From positions 186,001 to 250,000 of the forward strand of contig JPHH03000039.1 in assembly GCA_000750105.3 (NCBI GenBank): DNA of 64,000 bases, read 5' to 3'. The first letter of the stretch is position 1, and the number at the start of each line of letters is the position of its first letter. The position numbers and the translations under genes were made by a program. Of this stretch, positions 9,622-22,138 are shown piece after piece. The notes beneath the pieces were generated by a model, which worked only from the letters and a program-made list of their open reading frames with translations, did no database searches and was not told the DNA's origin. The DNA comes from Tolypocladium sp. Sup5 PDA-1. Lineage: Eukaryota > Ascomycota > Sordariomycetes > Hypocreales > Ophiocordycipitaceae.

Positions 9622-12600
9622 CCCCGACCATTATGCCATTGGCTGGATCGCCGCTCTCCATATCGAGCGTGCGGCCGCGGAAGCCCTGCTTGATGAAGTC
9701 CACGAGGCGCCCGACGGCTTTGTTCAGCATCAGTCCGACACGAACTCATACACATGGGGTCGCATGGGTGAGCACAACATTGTGATAGCGTCGCTCCCCA
9801 CTGGAATGAACGGGATCACTCCCGCCGCAACTACAGCCTCGAGCCTCCTAGCGTCCTTGCCTCACATTAGAGTCGGGCTGCTCGTTGGTATCGGAGGTGG
9901 CATCCCGCGGCCTGACCAAGGTCGCGATGTCCGGCTCGGCGACGTCGTCGTCAGCGTGCCCGATGGAACAGCGGGAGGGGTGATCCAGTATGACCATGGG
10001 AAAGCCAAGGCAAATCAGCATTGGGAGCGGAAGGGCTCTCTGAACATGCCCCCTCAGGTCCTGCTCAGCGCGCTCGCAAGCTTGCGGGCAAACCACGAGA
10101 TGGATGCCCCCAAGCTTTCAATGTTCCTCCAAGCTATGTGGGAAGCCAAACCTCGGATGGCGAAATCCAGAAATAAAGTCCCTAGCTACGTATACCAAGG
10201 GCTCGAAAACGATCGGCTGTTCACATCTTCCTATGACCACGCTGGCGGCGTTGATTGTGCCAACTGCGAGTCATCGCAACAAGTCGAGCGCGACCAGCGA
10301 GACTCAACCGATCCAGAGATTCATTATGGTACAATAGCTTCTGGGAATATCCTTATCAAAGATGCGATCAATCGAGATCACATTGCAAACGATGCTGGGG
10401 CGGACTGCATTTGCTTCGAAATGGAAGCCGCCGGATTGATCAACCATTTCCCTTGTCTTGTGATTAGAGGTGTTTCTGATTATGCTGACTCGCATAAGAA
10501 CGATCGATGGCAGCGATATGCGTCTGCTACTGCGGCTGCTTTCGCGAAAGAGCTACTTGTCTACGTCCCAATCAAGGACCTTCGGGCAACTCCGCGGGCC
10601 ATTGATGTTTTGAAGAATAGTTAGTGCCTCTATGTATTCTTCATGTCCCTATATATTCCAAAGAACCGTTTGTTAACATTCATAAAGTGCGCCAAGATCT
10701 ACAAGACATCCAGCTTGTGGCAAATGATACCAAGGCTGACGTGCAAAACCTTCTCTTGGAGCACCACGGCCAAAGGATCAAAGCATGGCTCTCACCTGCA
10801 GATACATCGACCAACCTCAATCAAGCAAAGAGTAAGCGGCATCCGGGCACAGGAGAATGGTTTGTAAACCATCAGCCTTTTGCCGAGTGGAAGTCAGGAC
10901 TTCGCGGGCACCTCTGGGTCTACGGACTGGCGGGATGCGGCAAGACAATCCTCGCGTCAACCATCCTGGACCATCTAAAAGATACCTATCCAGGTCTCTA
11001 CCTAACACTTGAGTTTTTCTTTGACTTTACTGATAAAGGTAAGCAACGAGTAGACGACTTGTTGCGTTCGCTTGCGTTCCAGTTGTACGCACAATGCCAT
11101 GACACTCGAACGGAACTCGACGGTCTGTACCTTTCCCACGATAAAGGCCGAAACCAGCCTACAACCGACTTGCTCTCTAGATGCCTAGCTTCAATGATGT
11201 CAAAAGTACGAGGAAAAAAGATCCTTGTCATAATGGACGCCTTGGATGAGTGCATCCAAAGGTCTGGATTGCTGCAATGGATGGGGACAGCGTTTACCCC
11301 TGGCCGATCAACGACTCGTCTGCTTGCCATGAGCAGGGACGAAGAAGACATCAGGATTTCTCTCAGTGAATGGATATCTGACACAGGCCGTATTGGCATC
11401 AATAAAAGTGCGGTAACGTCAGACATTCGCACCTACATTCATGCGAGGCTCAGAGCACCCAAGGGTGACTTTACGAGGAGGTGGGGCGCAAACTCCGCAG
11501 TGCTAGCAGGGATTGAGAATATTCTTGGCCGGAAGTCTGAAGGAATGTAAGTATATTCCCTTTCTCTCAGACCTAGTTGCAGGTCTAGAGCCTGACGTTC
11601 GCCAGGTTCAGGTGGGCAGCTTGCCAGCTCGACATTCTGGAAAGGTGCCTGGACTATGATGAACTCCAAAGTGCTATGAGGGCGTTACCATCCGATCTAA
11701 ACGAGACATACGCCCGAATGCTCGCCCGAATCCCAGACGGCCGCAAGGGAAAGGCTATTCGTTTGCTTCAATTTCTCGTCTACTCAGAGCGACCTCTAAC
11801 GATGGAAGAAGCTGTTGATGCAATTGCAGTTCGAGTTGATGGCGGTTGCCCCTTCGATCCAAAATATAGACTGCCATGCCCAGGGGAAGTAGCAATGTTC
11901 TGCCCTAGTTTGGTGTCTCTTGTTGTTAAAGACGGTCGCACCGAGAGTCGCAAAGAGCTTCAACTCGCGCACTTTTCGGTCAAACAATACCTTATGTCGA
12001 CGGATCTCGAGGAACCATTTCGCAATCATCTTTCGGCACAAGAATCAAGAGCATCTATAACGCTGACTTGCTTGAGCTACATCTGCTCTCTAAGTCGCAG
12101 CGCTGAGGCTGGCCACTCGTTTCCCCTTGCACAATATTCCGCCATGTATTGGATGGATCATGCTAAGCACGCCCAAGCTTTGGGATATGTGCAAGAGCGT
12201 ATCTTGCATTTCTTCGAGGACGCAACAGCGTATGAGGCTTGGCTACGGATATTTCGGACATTTGACCCACACCTTGTCCCTGGGCCACGCCCTCGCAAGA
12301 TGGCTTTGGAGGCCCTCTATTACACTTGTCTCAACGGCCTCGACGTTGTTGCTAGCATGCTGTTCGACAAATGTGCAGACGCCGACGCGCGTGGCGACGA
12401 ATTCGGCGACGCCCTGCAGGCTGCTGCATACGGAGGACACGAGACTATTGTTGAAACTCTGCTTGCCGCAGGCGTGAACGTCAACGCCATGGGCGTTTAT
12501 GGGACCGCTCTTCAAGTTGCTACTGTGGAAGGCCACGAAGCTGTTGTTGAGAGGCTGCTACAGGCGGGTGCGAATGTAAATGAAGCGGACGGTTTGAGAG

Positions 12601-13265
12601 AGCGGCCTCTCCTAGCCGCTGCCAGGATGGGTCACGATACTGTCTTTCGGAGGCTGCTTGCCGCCGGTGCGGATATCAACGCAGCAGGCATCCACCACGG
12701 CAACGCTCTCGAAGCTGCTGCTCATGGAGGCCACGAAGCTATTGTCGAGAGGCTGCTTGCGAACGGCGCGGACACGGATGCAGCAGGCGACCAATACGGT
12801 ACTGCTCTCGAAGCGGCTGCGCATGGAGGCCACGAAGGCGTCGTTCGGAGGCTGCTTAAAGCTGGTGCGGATGTCAACGCCGAGGGATTCCACGGCACGG
12901 CTCTCGAAGCTGCTGCTAAAATGGGCCACGAAGCTATTGTTGAGCGGTTGCTTGCGGCTGGTGTGGAATTCAACACAACAAGCGTCCACTATAGCAACGC
13001 TGTTGAAGCTGCCGCTCGTGGAGGTCACGAAGGCGTCGTCAAGAGGCTGCTTGAAGCTACGGATAGTGCGACTGTCGACGACGCAAGGTTTTATGAGACA
13101 GCCCTCGAAGCTGCCGCCATGGGGGGCCACGATGCTGTTGTTGAGATGTTGGTTGCAAAGCAACAAGGGGACCAATTTGACAGCGGCCTTTGCGATGCCA
13201 CTGTCAAGATGGTGCTTGCAGATATCCTCCCTGAGCTGTCGGATAGTTTCATGTTCGATCAATAG
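9608..13265 (+). CDS. NLR-like receptor: nucleoside phosphorylase-like, NACHT, ankyrin repeats
   Basis: Three exons, 9608-10619, 10688-11546 and 11606-13265 (1176 aa). Residues about 8-330 form a PNP/UDP-phosphorylase-like N-domain of the fungal NLR type (GIGGGIPRPDQGRDVRLGD; FEMEAAGLINHFPCLVIRG). A linker leads to a NACHT NTPase with Walker A GLAGCGKT (417-424) and Walker B ILVIMDALDE (516-525). A winged-helix-like part (HFSVKQYL) follows, then eight ankyrin repeats from about 855 to 1150. In the family such proteins act in non-self recognition and heterokaryon incompatibility. The phosphorylase domain may be an effector or nucleotide enzyme. The introns (68 and 59 nt) join the domains in phase: the first has a GTTAGT donor, and reading it as coding would stop after the PNP domain. 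The ankyrin units are very alike. No partner gene of a two-gene incompatibility system is recognised nearby. Confidence 0.9.
12405..13160 (+). repeat. array of eight near-identical ankyrin repeats within the NLR
   Basis: Units of about 99 bases encode the consensus G-TALEAAAHGGHEAVVERLLAAGADVNA. Repeats 4 to 7 are the most alike and share long stretches at the DNA level (for example GCTCTCGAAGC and GGCCACGAAG). Such internal conservation is typical of fungal NLRs whose repeats evolve together. Confidence 0.8.
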
Positions 13266-13923
13266 TGGGAAAGATTGACGGCCAACGAAGGGAGGATCCC
13301 GAATCGCAGGCAGATAAAAGAGGTGGTGGCAGAAGCAAATATCGCCGTACCTTGTATTCCAAAGCCTTGGTGGCTATTATTCTCCATGTGACTTTGGGAC
13401 GGATATTTCCTCGTCTGCGAATGACTACCTCGTAAGTTACCATGACACCGATAGAATGTGAGAAGATAGTCGCAGGCCTTGGCACTTGATTCAACTTTGA
13501 ATACGAAGCGGGTACGAAGCAGAACTCCGTAATTGGAGCGGCAATAACCACCTCAGGTGTTGTTGGTTGGCAATGGGCGCATCTCAGTCATCGGAGTCCG
13601 TACTGTATTTATCTTCTCCGACGTCGGGTTGGGGCCAAGCGCCAAAGTAACGGGTTCTGGCCAGTCACGCCAGTAAAGCAGCGCAGTGATGTACAAGTAC
13701 AGCGCCGAATGCCCCGCGACCTGCAGGCTAGGCCTAAAGTGACGGTGTGCTGTGCCCCTCCACCAACGGCACGGCACTTGGAGATGGACTGACGATTCGG
13801 CGATAAGATATTCGTACATCATATTTGTTCTTCCTCGCAGCTCTCAACGCCAGGCAGCAACCTTGACTCTCCGTCCTGGTCATCGTCCAAGATACCCCCA
13901 CTGCTCGATACAGGGTATTCGCT
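13266..13923. other. intergenic, NLR 3' region and TRP2 promoter
   Basis: About 660 bases with no supported gene. One near-match to the CPC1 site, TGACTCT (13864-13870), lies 54 bases before the TRP2 ATG. No perfect TGACTCA was seen. Confidence 0.5.
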
Positions 13924-15646
13924 ATGGCGGGCGCGGTAAGTGGCAGCCCTGCGCAGCCCTGCGCAGCCCAGTGCGCTCCAGAGAGGGCCTCAGCTGACTC
14001 GATGGCGTCCTCGCCTCGCAGCGAGCCATCGTCCCGTCGCTCGAGACAGTGCGGTCCGTCGTCGACAAGCCGCACACGGCCGGCAGCGGCACGAAACCCA
14101 CGCTCGTCCCCGTGTACCGCCAGATCTCCTCGGACCTCATCACCCCGTCCGCCGCCTACCTCAAGATCTCGGCGCACTCCGCCTCCGACTTCTCGTTCCT
14201 CTTCGAGTCGGCCGCCACCGAGCAGGTCGGCCGCTACAGCTTCGTCGGCGCCGGCCCCCGCAAGATCCTCGCCACGGGGCCCGGCCATGGCCCGGCCGCC
14301 GATCCGCTGCCTGCGCTCGAGGAGGAGCTGGCGCGCCATGTCGTCGCCCACGTCCCGGGGCTGCAGCTGCCGCCGCTGACGGGCGGCGCCATCGGCTACG
14401 TTGGCTACGACTGCGTTCGCTACTTTGAGCCGAAGACGGCGCGCCCGATGAAGGACGTGCTCGGTATCCCCGAGTCGCTGTTCATGCTCTTCGACACCAT
14501 TGTCGCGTTTGACCGCTTCTTCGGCGTCATCAAGGTCATCACCTACGTCGCCGTGCCCGAGGACGGTTCCTCGCGGAGCCTCGACGACGAGTACGAAAAG
14601 GCGCGCGCGACAATCGACGAGCTGGTCGATGTGCTCAACTCCCCCGAGATCGAGATTCCCAAGCAGGACCCCATAGTGCTGGGCCAGGAGGCCAAGTCCA
14701 ACATCGGCCGCGAGGGCTACGAGGCGCACGTCACCAAGCTCAAGGAGCACATTGTCAGGGGCGACATCTTCCAGGCCGTGCCTTCACAGCGGTTTACCCG
14801 CCCCACGAGCCTGCACCCCTTCAACATCTACCGGCACCTGCGGACCGTCAACCCGTCGCCGTACCTCTTCTACGTCAACTGCAAGGACTTCCAGATCGTC
14901 GGCGCCTCGCCCGAGCTGCTGGTCAAGAGCGAGGCTGGCAGGGTAATCACCCACCCCATCGCCGGCACCGTCAAGCGCGGCAAGACGCCCGAGGAGGACC
15001 AGCGCCTGGCCGACGAGCTCAGCAGCTCTCTCAAGGACCGCGCCGAGCACGTCATGCTGGTGGACCTGGCTCGCAACGACATCAACCGCGTCGGCGACCC
15101 CTTCACCGTGCGCGTCGACCGCCTCATGGTCGTCGAGAAGTTCAGCCACGTCCAGCACCTCGTGTCGCAGGTCTCGGGCGTCCTGCGGCCCGACAAGACA
15201 CGCTTCGACGCCTTCCGCTCCGTCTTCCCCGCCGGCACCGTCTCCGGCGCGCCCAAGGTCCGCGCCATGACGCTCATCGCCGAGCTGGAGAAGGAGAAGC
15301 GCGGCGTCTACGCCGGCGCCGTGGGCTACTTTGGCTACGGCAGCCAGGACGAGAACGGCAACCCGGTCGAGGGCGCCATGGACACGTGCATTGCGCTGCG
15401 GACGATGATGACCAAAGACGGGGTGGCGTATCTCCAGGCTGGTGAGTTCTGCCTTTCTGTGTGCTGCTGTATAATTGTACTAACATCGGCCCAGGCGGAG
15501 GCATCGTGTTCGACTCGGACGAGTACGAGGAGTGGCAGGAGACCATCAACAAGCTGAGCGCCAACATGCAGTGCATCACCTCGGCAGAGGAACTGTACCA
15601 CCACCAGCAGCAGCAAGACGCGGCCAAGGCCAAGGCGGCGCAATGA
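13924..15646 (+). CDS. TRP2: anthranilate synthase component I (TrpE type)
   Basis: Three exons, 13924-13935, 14022-15441 and 15495-15646 (527 aa). The enzyme converts chorismate to anthranilate, the first step of tryptophan synthesis, using ammonia from the glutaminase component, which is not in this window. The chorismate-binding domain is complete: PIAGTVKRGKTPEEDQRLA, VDLARNDINRVGDPF and FPAGTVSGAPKVRAM, then the C-terminal GGGIVFDSD. The N-terminal tryptophan-sensing site appears as FLFESAATEQVGRYSFVG, where many homologues read LLES. The first coding exon holds only MAGA. This is supported by the in-frame join to RAIVPSLETV and by a GTAAGT donor. The length matches the family. The enzyme is probably cytosolic and under cross-pathway control, though only near-consensus sites are seen. 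Confidence 0.95.
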
Positions 15647-15965
15647 GACGGGGTGTATGTCTCTCTGAGATGAGGGAAATGGAACTCATAAAGGGGGTTA
15701 AAACATTTGGTGCATTTCAAGGGATGATATTTGGGATAGAATTGGACCTCGCAATGCTATGAATGATGTAAAAGCAACCACTCTGCCTGGTGTTACATTG
15801 CAACCCGTCCACTTGCACCCAGAACGATTTCATGTGTCATCATATGCCGTTATCGTAATGCTTGAGCAAAAAGCCTGTACCCATGTTCCCCAACCCTAAT
15901 TCCAATCTCGCGTCAAAGCTGCGTGAGCCTTTGCAATCTGTTGCCATGTTCACCATGGCCATCCC

Positions 15966-17318
15966 CTACCCCAGCTGCGGCGGCACTGGTGTGTCTCTCT
16001 TCTCGGACAGTTCCGGGATAGGCGTGTCCCGCTTGCGCTCCGTGCTGTCGCCAGGCTGTTTTGGCGCCGTGGGCGTCTTGAGATCAAGCTCCGTCTCGCT
16101 TGGAGCACGCAGCTCGTGACGGCGGTCCTCTGAGACGACGCTGCTGGTGTCGGACATTTCAACATCGACGGACCCAGCAACAGGGCTGACACTCTCGATA
16201 CTGAGCGTTGGAGTCTCCGGGTATGTAATTTCAGGGGCGTTGGTCGTCTTCGCCAAAGTACTATCCGCGGATGTCTTGCCAGCTTTTGCCCGCAACGCAG
16301 CAACGGCTCCGCCAACGTCCTCCTCGTCGTCGTCCTGGCCGATGGTCCAAACCCATTGGCGCTTCTTCTCCGTCCGCTTGCGCTTGCGAGCACCTCCCGG
16401 CTCTGCCGGCGAGATCGGCGCATGCCCCAGCCCAGCCATTCTGCGCCGCATGTCCTCGAACGGGCCCGGTGTCTGGCCGCCGTCCTGGATCTCGTTGGCC
16501 GTAAATGCCAACGCCACATCGAGCACGTTTTCAGGCTCGGTTGGCGGTGCTGGTGAGTTTGGCGAGGCGTCGTCGGTGAGGAGGTCGATGTGAGACTTGA
16601 TGTATTGGTTCGTGGTGATTTCTTGGGTTAGGGGGCTGTTGTATCCGACCTTTTTGGCTGCCTTTTCTTGCAGCCGTACCGACTGCCTCCTGGGGGACGG
16701 TGGAGGGATGGCTGTTCTGGGCGGGAGAGGAGAGTTTCGGAGGATGCTATGGAGGCTTCGGGGATGTGTGTATGGAGGTTGCAGACTGAGCCCGGGAAGC
16801 GGACATGGAGCCATCCTCCGCCGAAGAGCGCGGCCCTCGACTGGCGAGCTGAGAGTTTGGGGGCTTTGCGTGCACGAAATATCCGACGACGAGAAAGTGA
16901 ACACCTTTGAAGAGCTGGAGTCGGTCGGCCCGGCTGAAAGAGGAGGGGTGGCAGTCATCGTGCTCGGATAGTGGAATTCCATTTTCGAAGGCGAGTCTGA
17001 CAGTGCGGTCAACGGCGTCTCGGGATAGGAGGAGACATATGGGGTGAAGACCCGTGGGTTCATGTCCCTGTACTCGGCCGGTGTCTCGAGGGTAAAGGCC
17101 TGCAGAGTATTGATGGCCGTGATGGGCTCTGACTGGACCGACGATGACCTTTCGATGGCAGTGACGTACACGTTGGACAGAGTGTTGAACGCCGTGGGGT
17201 CGCTGGGGTTGACGGCATACCCGCGCATGCCCTTTGATGTTGAGATGGACGATGTCTTGATCTGGAGAGACAGCCGAGGCTTCTTGGAAGCACTCGCCGC
17301 CACTTGCTGCGATGCCAT
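15966..17318 (-). CDS. conserved fungal disordered protein of unknown function
   Basis: Single exon, 450 aa from the ATG at 17316-17318 (MASQQVAASASKKPRLSLQI). An upstream in-frame ATG at 17441 would add 41 residues rich in His and Phe and is less likely. The N-terminal KKPRLSLQIKTS stretch and a following segment (AFNTLSNVYVTAIERS) look like the conserved core of a fungal family. As I recall, that family is often labelled glucan 4-alpha-glucosidase in databases, but no glycosidase domain is visible here and I would not carry the label over. The rest is Ser/Thr/Pro-rich with many TP and SP sites, a basic cluster (RKRKRTEKKRQWVW) that could be a nuclear localisation signal, and an acidic DDDEED patch. 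It is convergent with TRP2, with 319 bases between the stop codons. A nuclear, phospho-regulated role is only a guess. Confidence 0.72.
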   Translation of the reverse strand: MASQQVAASASKKPRLSLQIKTSSISTSKGMRGYAVNPSDPTAFNTLSNVYVTAIERSSSVQSEPITAINTLQAFTLETPAEYRDMNPRVFTPYVSSYPETPLTALSDSPSKMEFHYPSTMTATPPLSAGPTDSSSSKVFTFSSSDISCTQSPQTLSSPVEGRALRRRMAPCPLPGLSLQPPYTHPRSLHSILRNSPLPPRTAIPPPSPRRQSVRLQEKAAKKVGYNSPLTQEITTNQYIKSHIDLLTDDASPNSPAPPTEPENVLDVALAFTANEIQDGGQTPGPFEDMRRRMAGLGHAPISPAEPGGARKRKRTEKKRQWVWTIGQDDDEEDVGGAVAALRAKAGKTSADSTLAKTTNAPEITYPETPTLSIESVSPVAGSVDVEMSDTSSVVSEDRRHELRAPSETELDLKTPTAPKQPGDSTERKRDTPIPELSEKRDTPVPPQLG

Positions 17319-19278
17319 GGCGGACGAGACGGTAAATGAAACAAGACTTGTCAGAAATCTGTTGAAGAAAGGGAAGAAAGAATCGAAAGTCCGATGGTGC
17401 TGGTGGTGTCTGTGAACCAACAACCGACAACCAACAACCAACGGGGCAATGCAGCCTCCCGAGAGGCGGAACCGGCAGCGATCACGACTTGAGCAATTTC
17501 ACGCAAACTGCAGAGCCAACAGAGCAACAACGGGCGCCCAGCGGCTATATACGACGAAACGTCGACTGCCCATACCGCCAGCGTCTCACGAGGGCATGCA
17601 ACCCCGGCCCAGAACAAGCGCCGCCAGGCATGCGTGAGCTGATAGTTTCATGGCTCTAGACGCGGATGCTGGGTGAATGGATTCGGAGCGGCGTCCAGTC
17701 CGTCCATCTCGGGCAGCTTCGAGGCCAGACAATCCTGCAGCGGCGGGGTGTTGTGGTTGGTGGTGGCATATGCAGGTGAGCATGTAAGCGCCAGACCCCA
17801 GTCCAGAGGCGCGGAGTTGGAGGGTTGCACGCCAATCATGGGATGACCAGGCCGCCTGTTTCCACAAACTGGCGTCTATCTCATGCAGAGCTCACTCGAT
17901 GTCACTTTCCAGGGCGGGGTAGAACAAAGGATTGACGAAGCCGGGAGCGCGTCTGGCGACTAATGAAGGTATTTGTTGAATCCTTAAGACGTTATCCGTA
18001 CTCGTAGTCTTGACCGAGGGCCGATGGATGAGCGCTCTGCTCTGGGCTCCTCGATGTGTCCGCCGTTTCTGCACGCCCGTGGAAGCGACGGCTGTCCCTG
18101 ATTAAAATCTCATCCCATTGAGATACCTTGTGAGTTTTCGGGTATTCACTTAACTTGTATGTATGTAGTCAAGTCCGAGAGTGTCCTGTGAGCCGTGTGA
18201 GTGGTGGGCAGGGCGTCAAGCCCGAGGCAACGTCGTCGAGGTACACAGACTGGATGTTATCAAGCCATGTTTCGAACCGTTGGTAGTAAGCAAAGAGATA
18301 ATGGCGCACTACGGGCTGCCCATTTTTCGTCGCCGGCAACTTCGCCGGTCTCTCCTTGAGGCTTGGGCGGTAGCGGCCCGTGGTTGGGGTCGTGGCTAGA
18401 TGTTGGGCGCATAGGGTCGAATGGATGAAGGGTGCAATTCAGCACCAGGTGCCACAGCAGAACGGTAGAGCAAGAGCCTCTTCTATGCGTATTTGATAGG
18501 ATGAGAGCCGGGAACGGCCAGCTGATGCCCAGCCCGAGGCCAGCTCCCTCGTGGCTTGCCTCGTGTAACCTGGCGGCCGCGATGCTTGTCCGACGGCCCG
18601 GCTGCGGCCTGGTAAAGACGGCAGGCAGGCGCTTCGGGAAGATGACAGGGGTAAGAGAGAGCACGCGGGTTGGTGTGGATTGATGTCATGCTCTTCCTGG
18701 CCCGCATCGCGTTGGTGGCTTTGGCGACCATGACAGTAGGCTGACCATGGGTGGTCACCGCTAGCTCATATGTCGGCCAGGAACGATTTGCATATCGCAA
18801 GCAAAATATCGCAAGCAAAGATACGCGTTTCAATTTCAAATTGCATGGCCCTTGTCGGACCGTGATAGTGATGTAGATGGAAGCAAGGCTGCAGATGGAG
18901 GTTGCTGGGCCGCCTTGTGGTGGATGATGGATGGAAGTCATTTGTCAGCTGGCGACAGGTGCGGCTGTGGTGAAGGAGCATGGGTCGCTGCTGGACGCTG
19001 CCTGTGCGCTCACGCTCAACATCAGACGAAACAACCTGACAAACACGGCAACGCGCTGGGAACGGAGAGAAATCTCACGCATCGATGGTGAGGAATGGAT
19101 GCTGCGTCAGTGAATCGAACACTGGCCGACTTGGCATCTCGCGATCCTTTGAACACGGGCTGGTCCATCGTACGGCACCACGGCACGCGATATCACACAC
19201 GCTTCACGCAACGAAAGTAACCGCTTCCATCACTCCCTGTGCTCGCCTGATGGAGCACTGGCTAGGGCTTCAAGGCCA
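17319..19278. other. intergenic, divergent promoters
   Basis: Nearly 2 kb between a minus-strand and a plus-strand gene. No ORF here resembles a known family. A T-arm-like hairpin on the minus strand near 19105-19125 was examined and rejected as a tRNA. Confidence 0.55.
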
Positions 19279-21070
19279 ATGATGGACCGGCCAGTCAGGA
19301 AACCGCCCAAGCGCAAGGATGACCGCGTTATACTGCAGTTTGTACGTCCCACCTCCGTATGTCCCTCCCATGGTATCCCTTGCTCACGGGCCTAGGACTA
19401 TGACTGCTTCTACGCCCAAGTCTTTGAGAACAAGAACCCTGCTCTCAAGTCACGCCCTGTGGGCGTTAAGCAGAAAAACATCCTGGCGACATGCAACTAC
19501 AATGCGCGCAAGCTCGGTGTCGGCAAGCTCATGCTCATCTCCGAGGCCAAGAAGCTCTGTCCCGACCTCGTTCTCGTCGATGGAGAGGACCTGACCCCCT
19601 TCCGTGACATGAGCAAGACCTTGTTCAATTTCCTCCGATCTCACTCCTGGAACAGCAAGGTCGAGCGTCTGGGCTTCGACGAGGTCTTCATGGGTACTCA
19701 CTCCCGTACAAAACTGAATCTGAAGGGTCAGCTAACGTCTTGCAGATGTGACCGACATCGTCGACTACAACATGTTCTGCCTCAACAGAAGATCCATGGC
19801 TGGCTCTTTCTTTTACCTATCCAAAAAAGATCCGGAGCAGGGGTTTGGATGCGACTTGACCTCCATTGCGGGCTGCGTGGTTGGGCCACCTCCCTCCGGT
19901 GGGCAGCTCGAGGACCGTACCTACCTGCGACTCCTGCTTGGGTCCCATCTCGCCCGGTACTTGCGGCTAAAGATGGAGACCGATTTTGGTTATACATCGA
20001 CTTGTGGTATTGCGACCAACAAGCTTCTAAGCAAGCTTGCGGGAAGCTGCAACAAGCCTCGGAACCAAACAACCTTGTTGGCGCTGAAAGAAGAGCACGT
20101 AGCTGAGTTCATGGATGGCCACAAGACCAGGAAGGTTCCGGGACTTGGGTTCAAGACCGCCATGCTGCTGGAATCCCACGTTCTTGGCCAGGATGTAGAT
20201 GCCGACTCGCACTCATTCGAATCATCCCTGACTGTCCGCGAGGTTCGTCAGCACCCGTCGATATCGCCTGGATTTCTGGAAACACTTCTAGGCGGGCCAG
20301 GAGCGGAACGAGGCGTCGGTGCCAGAATTTGGAGTCTGCTTCACGGAGTTGACCACACAGAGGTCAAAGAGGCAAACGACATCCCCTCTCAAATCAGCAT
20401 CGAGGACACGTACAGAGGCCTGGAGACGATGCCGCAGATCACAGAAGAGCTGCACAGACTGTCTTGCTCCCTTATCCGTAGGATGAGGGTAGACCTCCTT
20501 GCCCCCGACGACGATGCTGACAGCCCGGGCGCGCAGAAGTGGATTGCAAGACCAAAGACGTTGCGCCTATCCATCAGATCATGGCCGACAAGGCAAGGCG
20601 CAACGCAGAGCCATAGCATGAACTTTAGCCGCGTGTCCCGTTCCGGCCCGCTGCCAAACTTCATCTTTGACCTGAAGGCCGGCATCGATGGCATTGCACA
20701 ACAGCTGGTAGCAGAGGCACTTCTACCGCTGTTGCGCAGGCTGCAAAGCGACAAGGGACACAAGTGGAACCTGCAGCTGTTGAATATTTGCGTCGCCAAC
20801 ATGGTCATTGGCGCCGCCGACGACAAGACGGGGGCCGGGCGAGACATTGCAGTAATGTTCAAGAAGCAGGACGAGGTGCTGCGTCCATGGAAGGTCACGC
20901 AAGTCTCTGACGATGAGCAGGACGATGGACCAGGAGAGACGATGTTCGAGGACTCGGAGACTGACGTGGCCTGGGATGATGCAGCGCACCCTCTGTGTCC
21001 CGCGTGTGGCCGCTCTATTCCGCCCTTTGCCATGGCTGCCCATGCAAGATACCACGAGCTGGGGGAGTGA
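19279..21070 (+). CDS. Y-family translesion DNA polymerase, Pol iota type
   Basis: Three exons, 19279-19341, 19396-19693 and 19746-21070 (561 aa). The first metal-binding site is in DYDCFYAQVFENKNP and the second in VERLGFDEVFMDVTDIV. The block CNYNARKLGVGKLMLISEAK resembles Pol iota more than Pol eta or Rev1. The little-finger region follows, and a C2H2 zinc finger (CPACGRSIPPFAMAAHARYH) sits at the extreme C-terminus, probably a ubiquitin-binding UBZ-like finger used to dock on modified PCNA. The enzyme would insert nucleotides opposite damaged template bases in the nucleus. Splicing at 19341/19396 and 19693/19746 is required to restore the LQFDYDCFY and FMDVTD blocks. Two consecutive ATG codons start the frame; I chose the first. 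Pol eta is the main alternative. Confidence 0.88.
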
Positions 21071-22138
21071 AACCGTCCTCGGTCGCGAGCCGCATCTGAC
21101 CGGAGGGTAGAAGTTGGATGCCTGCTGCCCCTTGAACACGATACCTCAAGCACTTGGGAGCTCTTCCCTGCGGCAGACATGGAATTGTCTGCAATGAAAG
21201 ATGGTTACACACCGTCGGCTGCCAGGATGCACCAAGGCGAGAGGCAACCCACAATCCTGCACGTGAAACGTGCGGCAGGACAGCATCGACAGCGGAGCAT
21301 GTCCGTGGAATCGCTAGCCATAATGGCCACACGACGGCGACGAGAATGGAGAGCTGGACACGTACTCTTCATGTAAAAATGGCCCGGCATACTGTAGGCC
21401 GGAATGTGGCCCGCGTTGAGATAGACCCAGGCTCTCAGCCCTACGATCGGCATGCAGCCAGCATCCCCTGTCAAGGGCAACACGGGTGCAAGCCAGTCGC
21501 ACCGGTACATATGCACGTCAAACCAGGAAAGATGGACGCCATGCTGCCATCTTGGCCTGTGCGAACGAGCCAGTTTGCTGACAGCTTGGGCGGCTCTTTG
21601 GTGTCATCGGGTTGCTGCAGCATCTGGCTCGCGGGCCCAGGCTCATCTTCACTGCCGCCATCGTCCCAACCAACAACTGCCTCATAGTTCACTTGGCCAC
21701 ATGAACCTCACTAGAGCGGCACCGTGACCAGCGAGAAGCTCGTGCCGGTACTGGCGTCAACGCAGGCAGGAAAGCAAACTTAGATGTGCTGCCGTCCTGT
21801 CTGTTGCACGTATCGTTCGTTTGTGAAACGTGCCTCTGGTGTGCCTGAATCACATCACCCTCTGCGAGGGGTGTCTGTCTCGTCGGGTAGACGCATGGAC
21901 AAGAATAAAACGCCGGGTGCAGACCTGATGGACAAGTAGTTGGCAGTTCCGGCCAGGGCTGGGCTGGGCAGACAAGATGCCGACTAAAGAGGCCCTCCCA
22001 CGAGTCGGGACACAAACGCCAGCAGCAACCGCATGACCTGGCACGTCTAGGGGAAGACGAGAGTTGCCTTTGCGCTGGAGTATTTCTGTCCTTTGCTGGC
22101 TCTCGTTCTTGTATCATGCAGTGGCCACGTGAAGAGGT

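Noticed and set aside
10622..10690. Two separate genes for the PNP and NACHT parts
   Set aside because: The in-frame stop lies inside a 68-nt intron with a GTTAGT donor, a TTAAC branch-like site and an AAG acceptor; splicing keeps the frame, and fused PNP-NACHT proteins are standard in fungi.
13990..14000. TGACTCG near TRP2 as a CPC1 site
   Set aside because: It lies inside the first intron, where CTGAC probably serves as the branch point, and differs from consensus at the last base.
15966..17318. Glucan 4-alpha-glucosidase label for the disordered protein
   Set aside because: As I recall, relatives carry this label, but there is no GH15 or other glycosidase motif here.
19103..19212. Possible tRNA on the minus strand
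   Set aside because: A perfect T-arm-like hairpin (CAGTG-TTCGATT-CACTG) is followed by seven bases that could pair with a distant partner, but no D-arm (A box) and no acceptable anticodon arm could be built.
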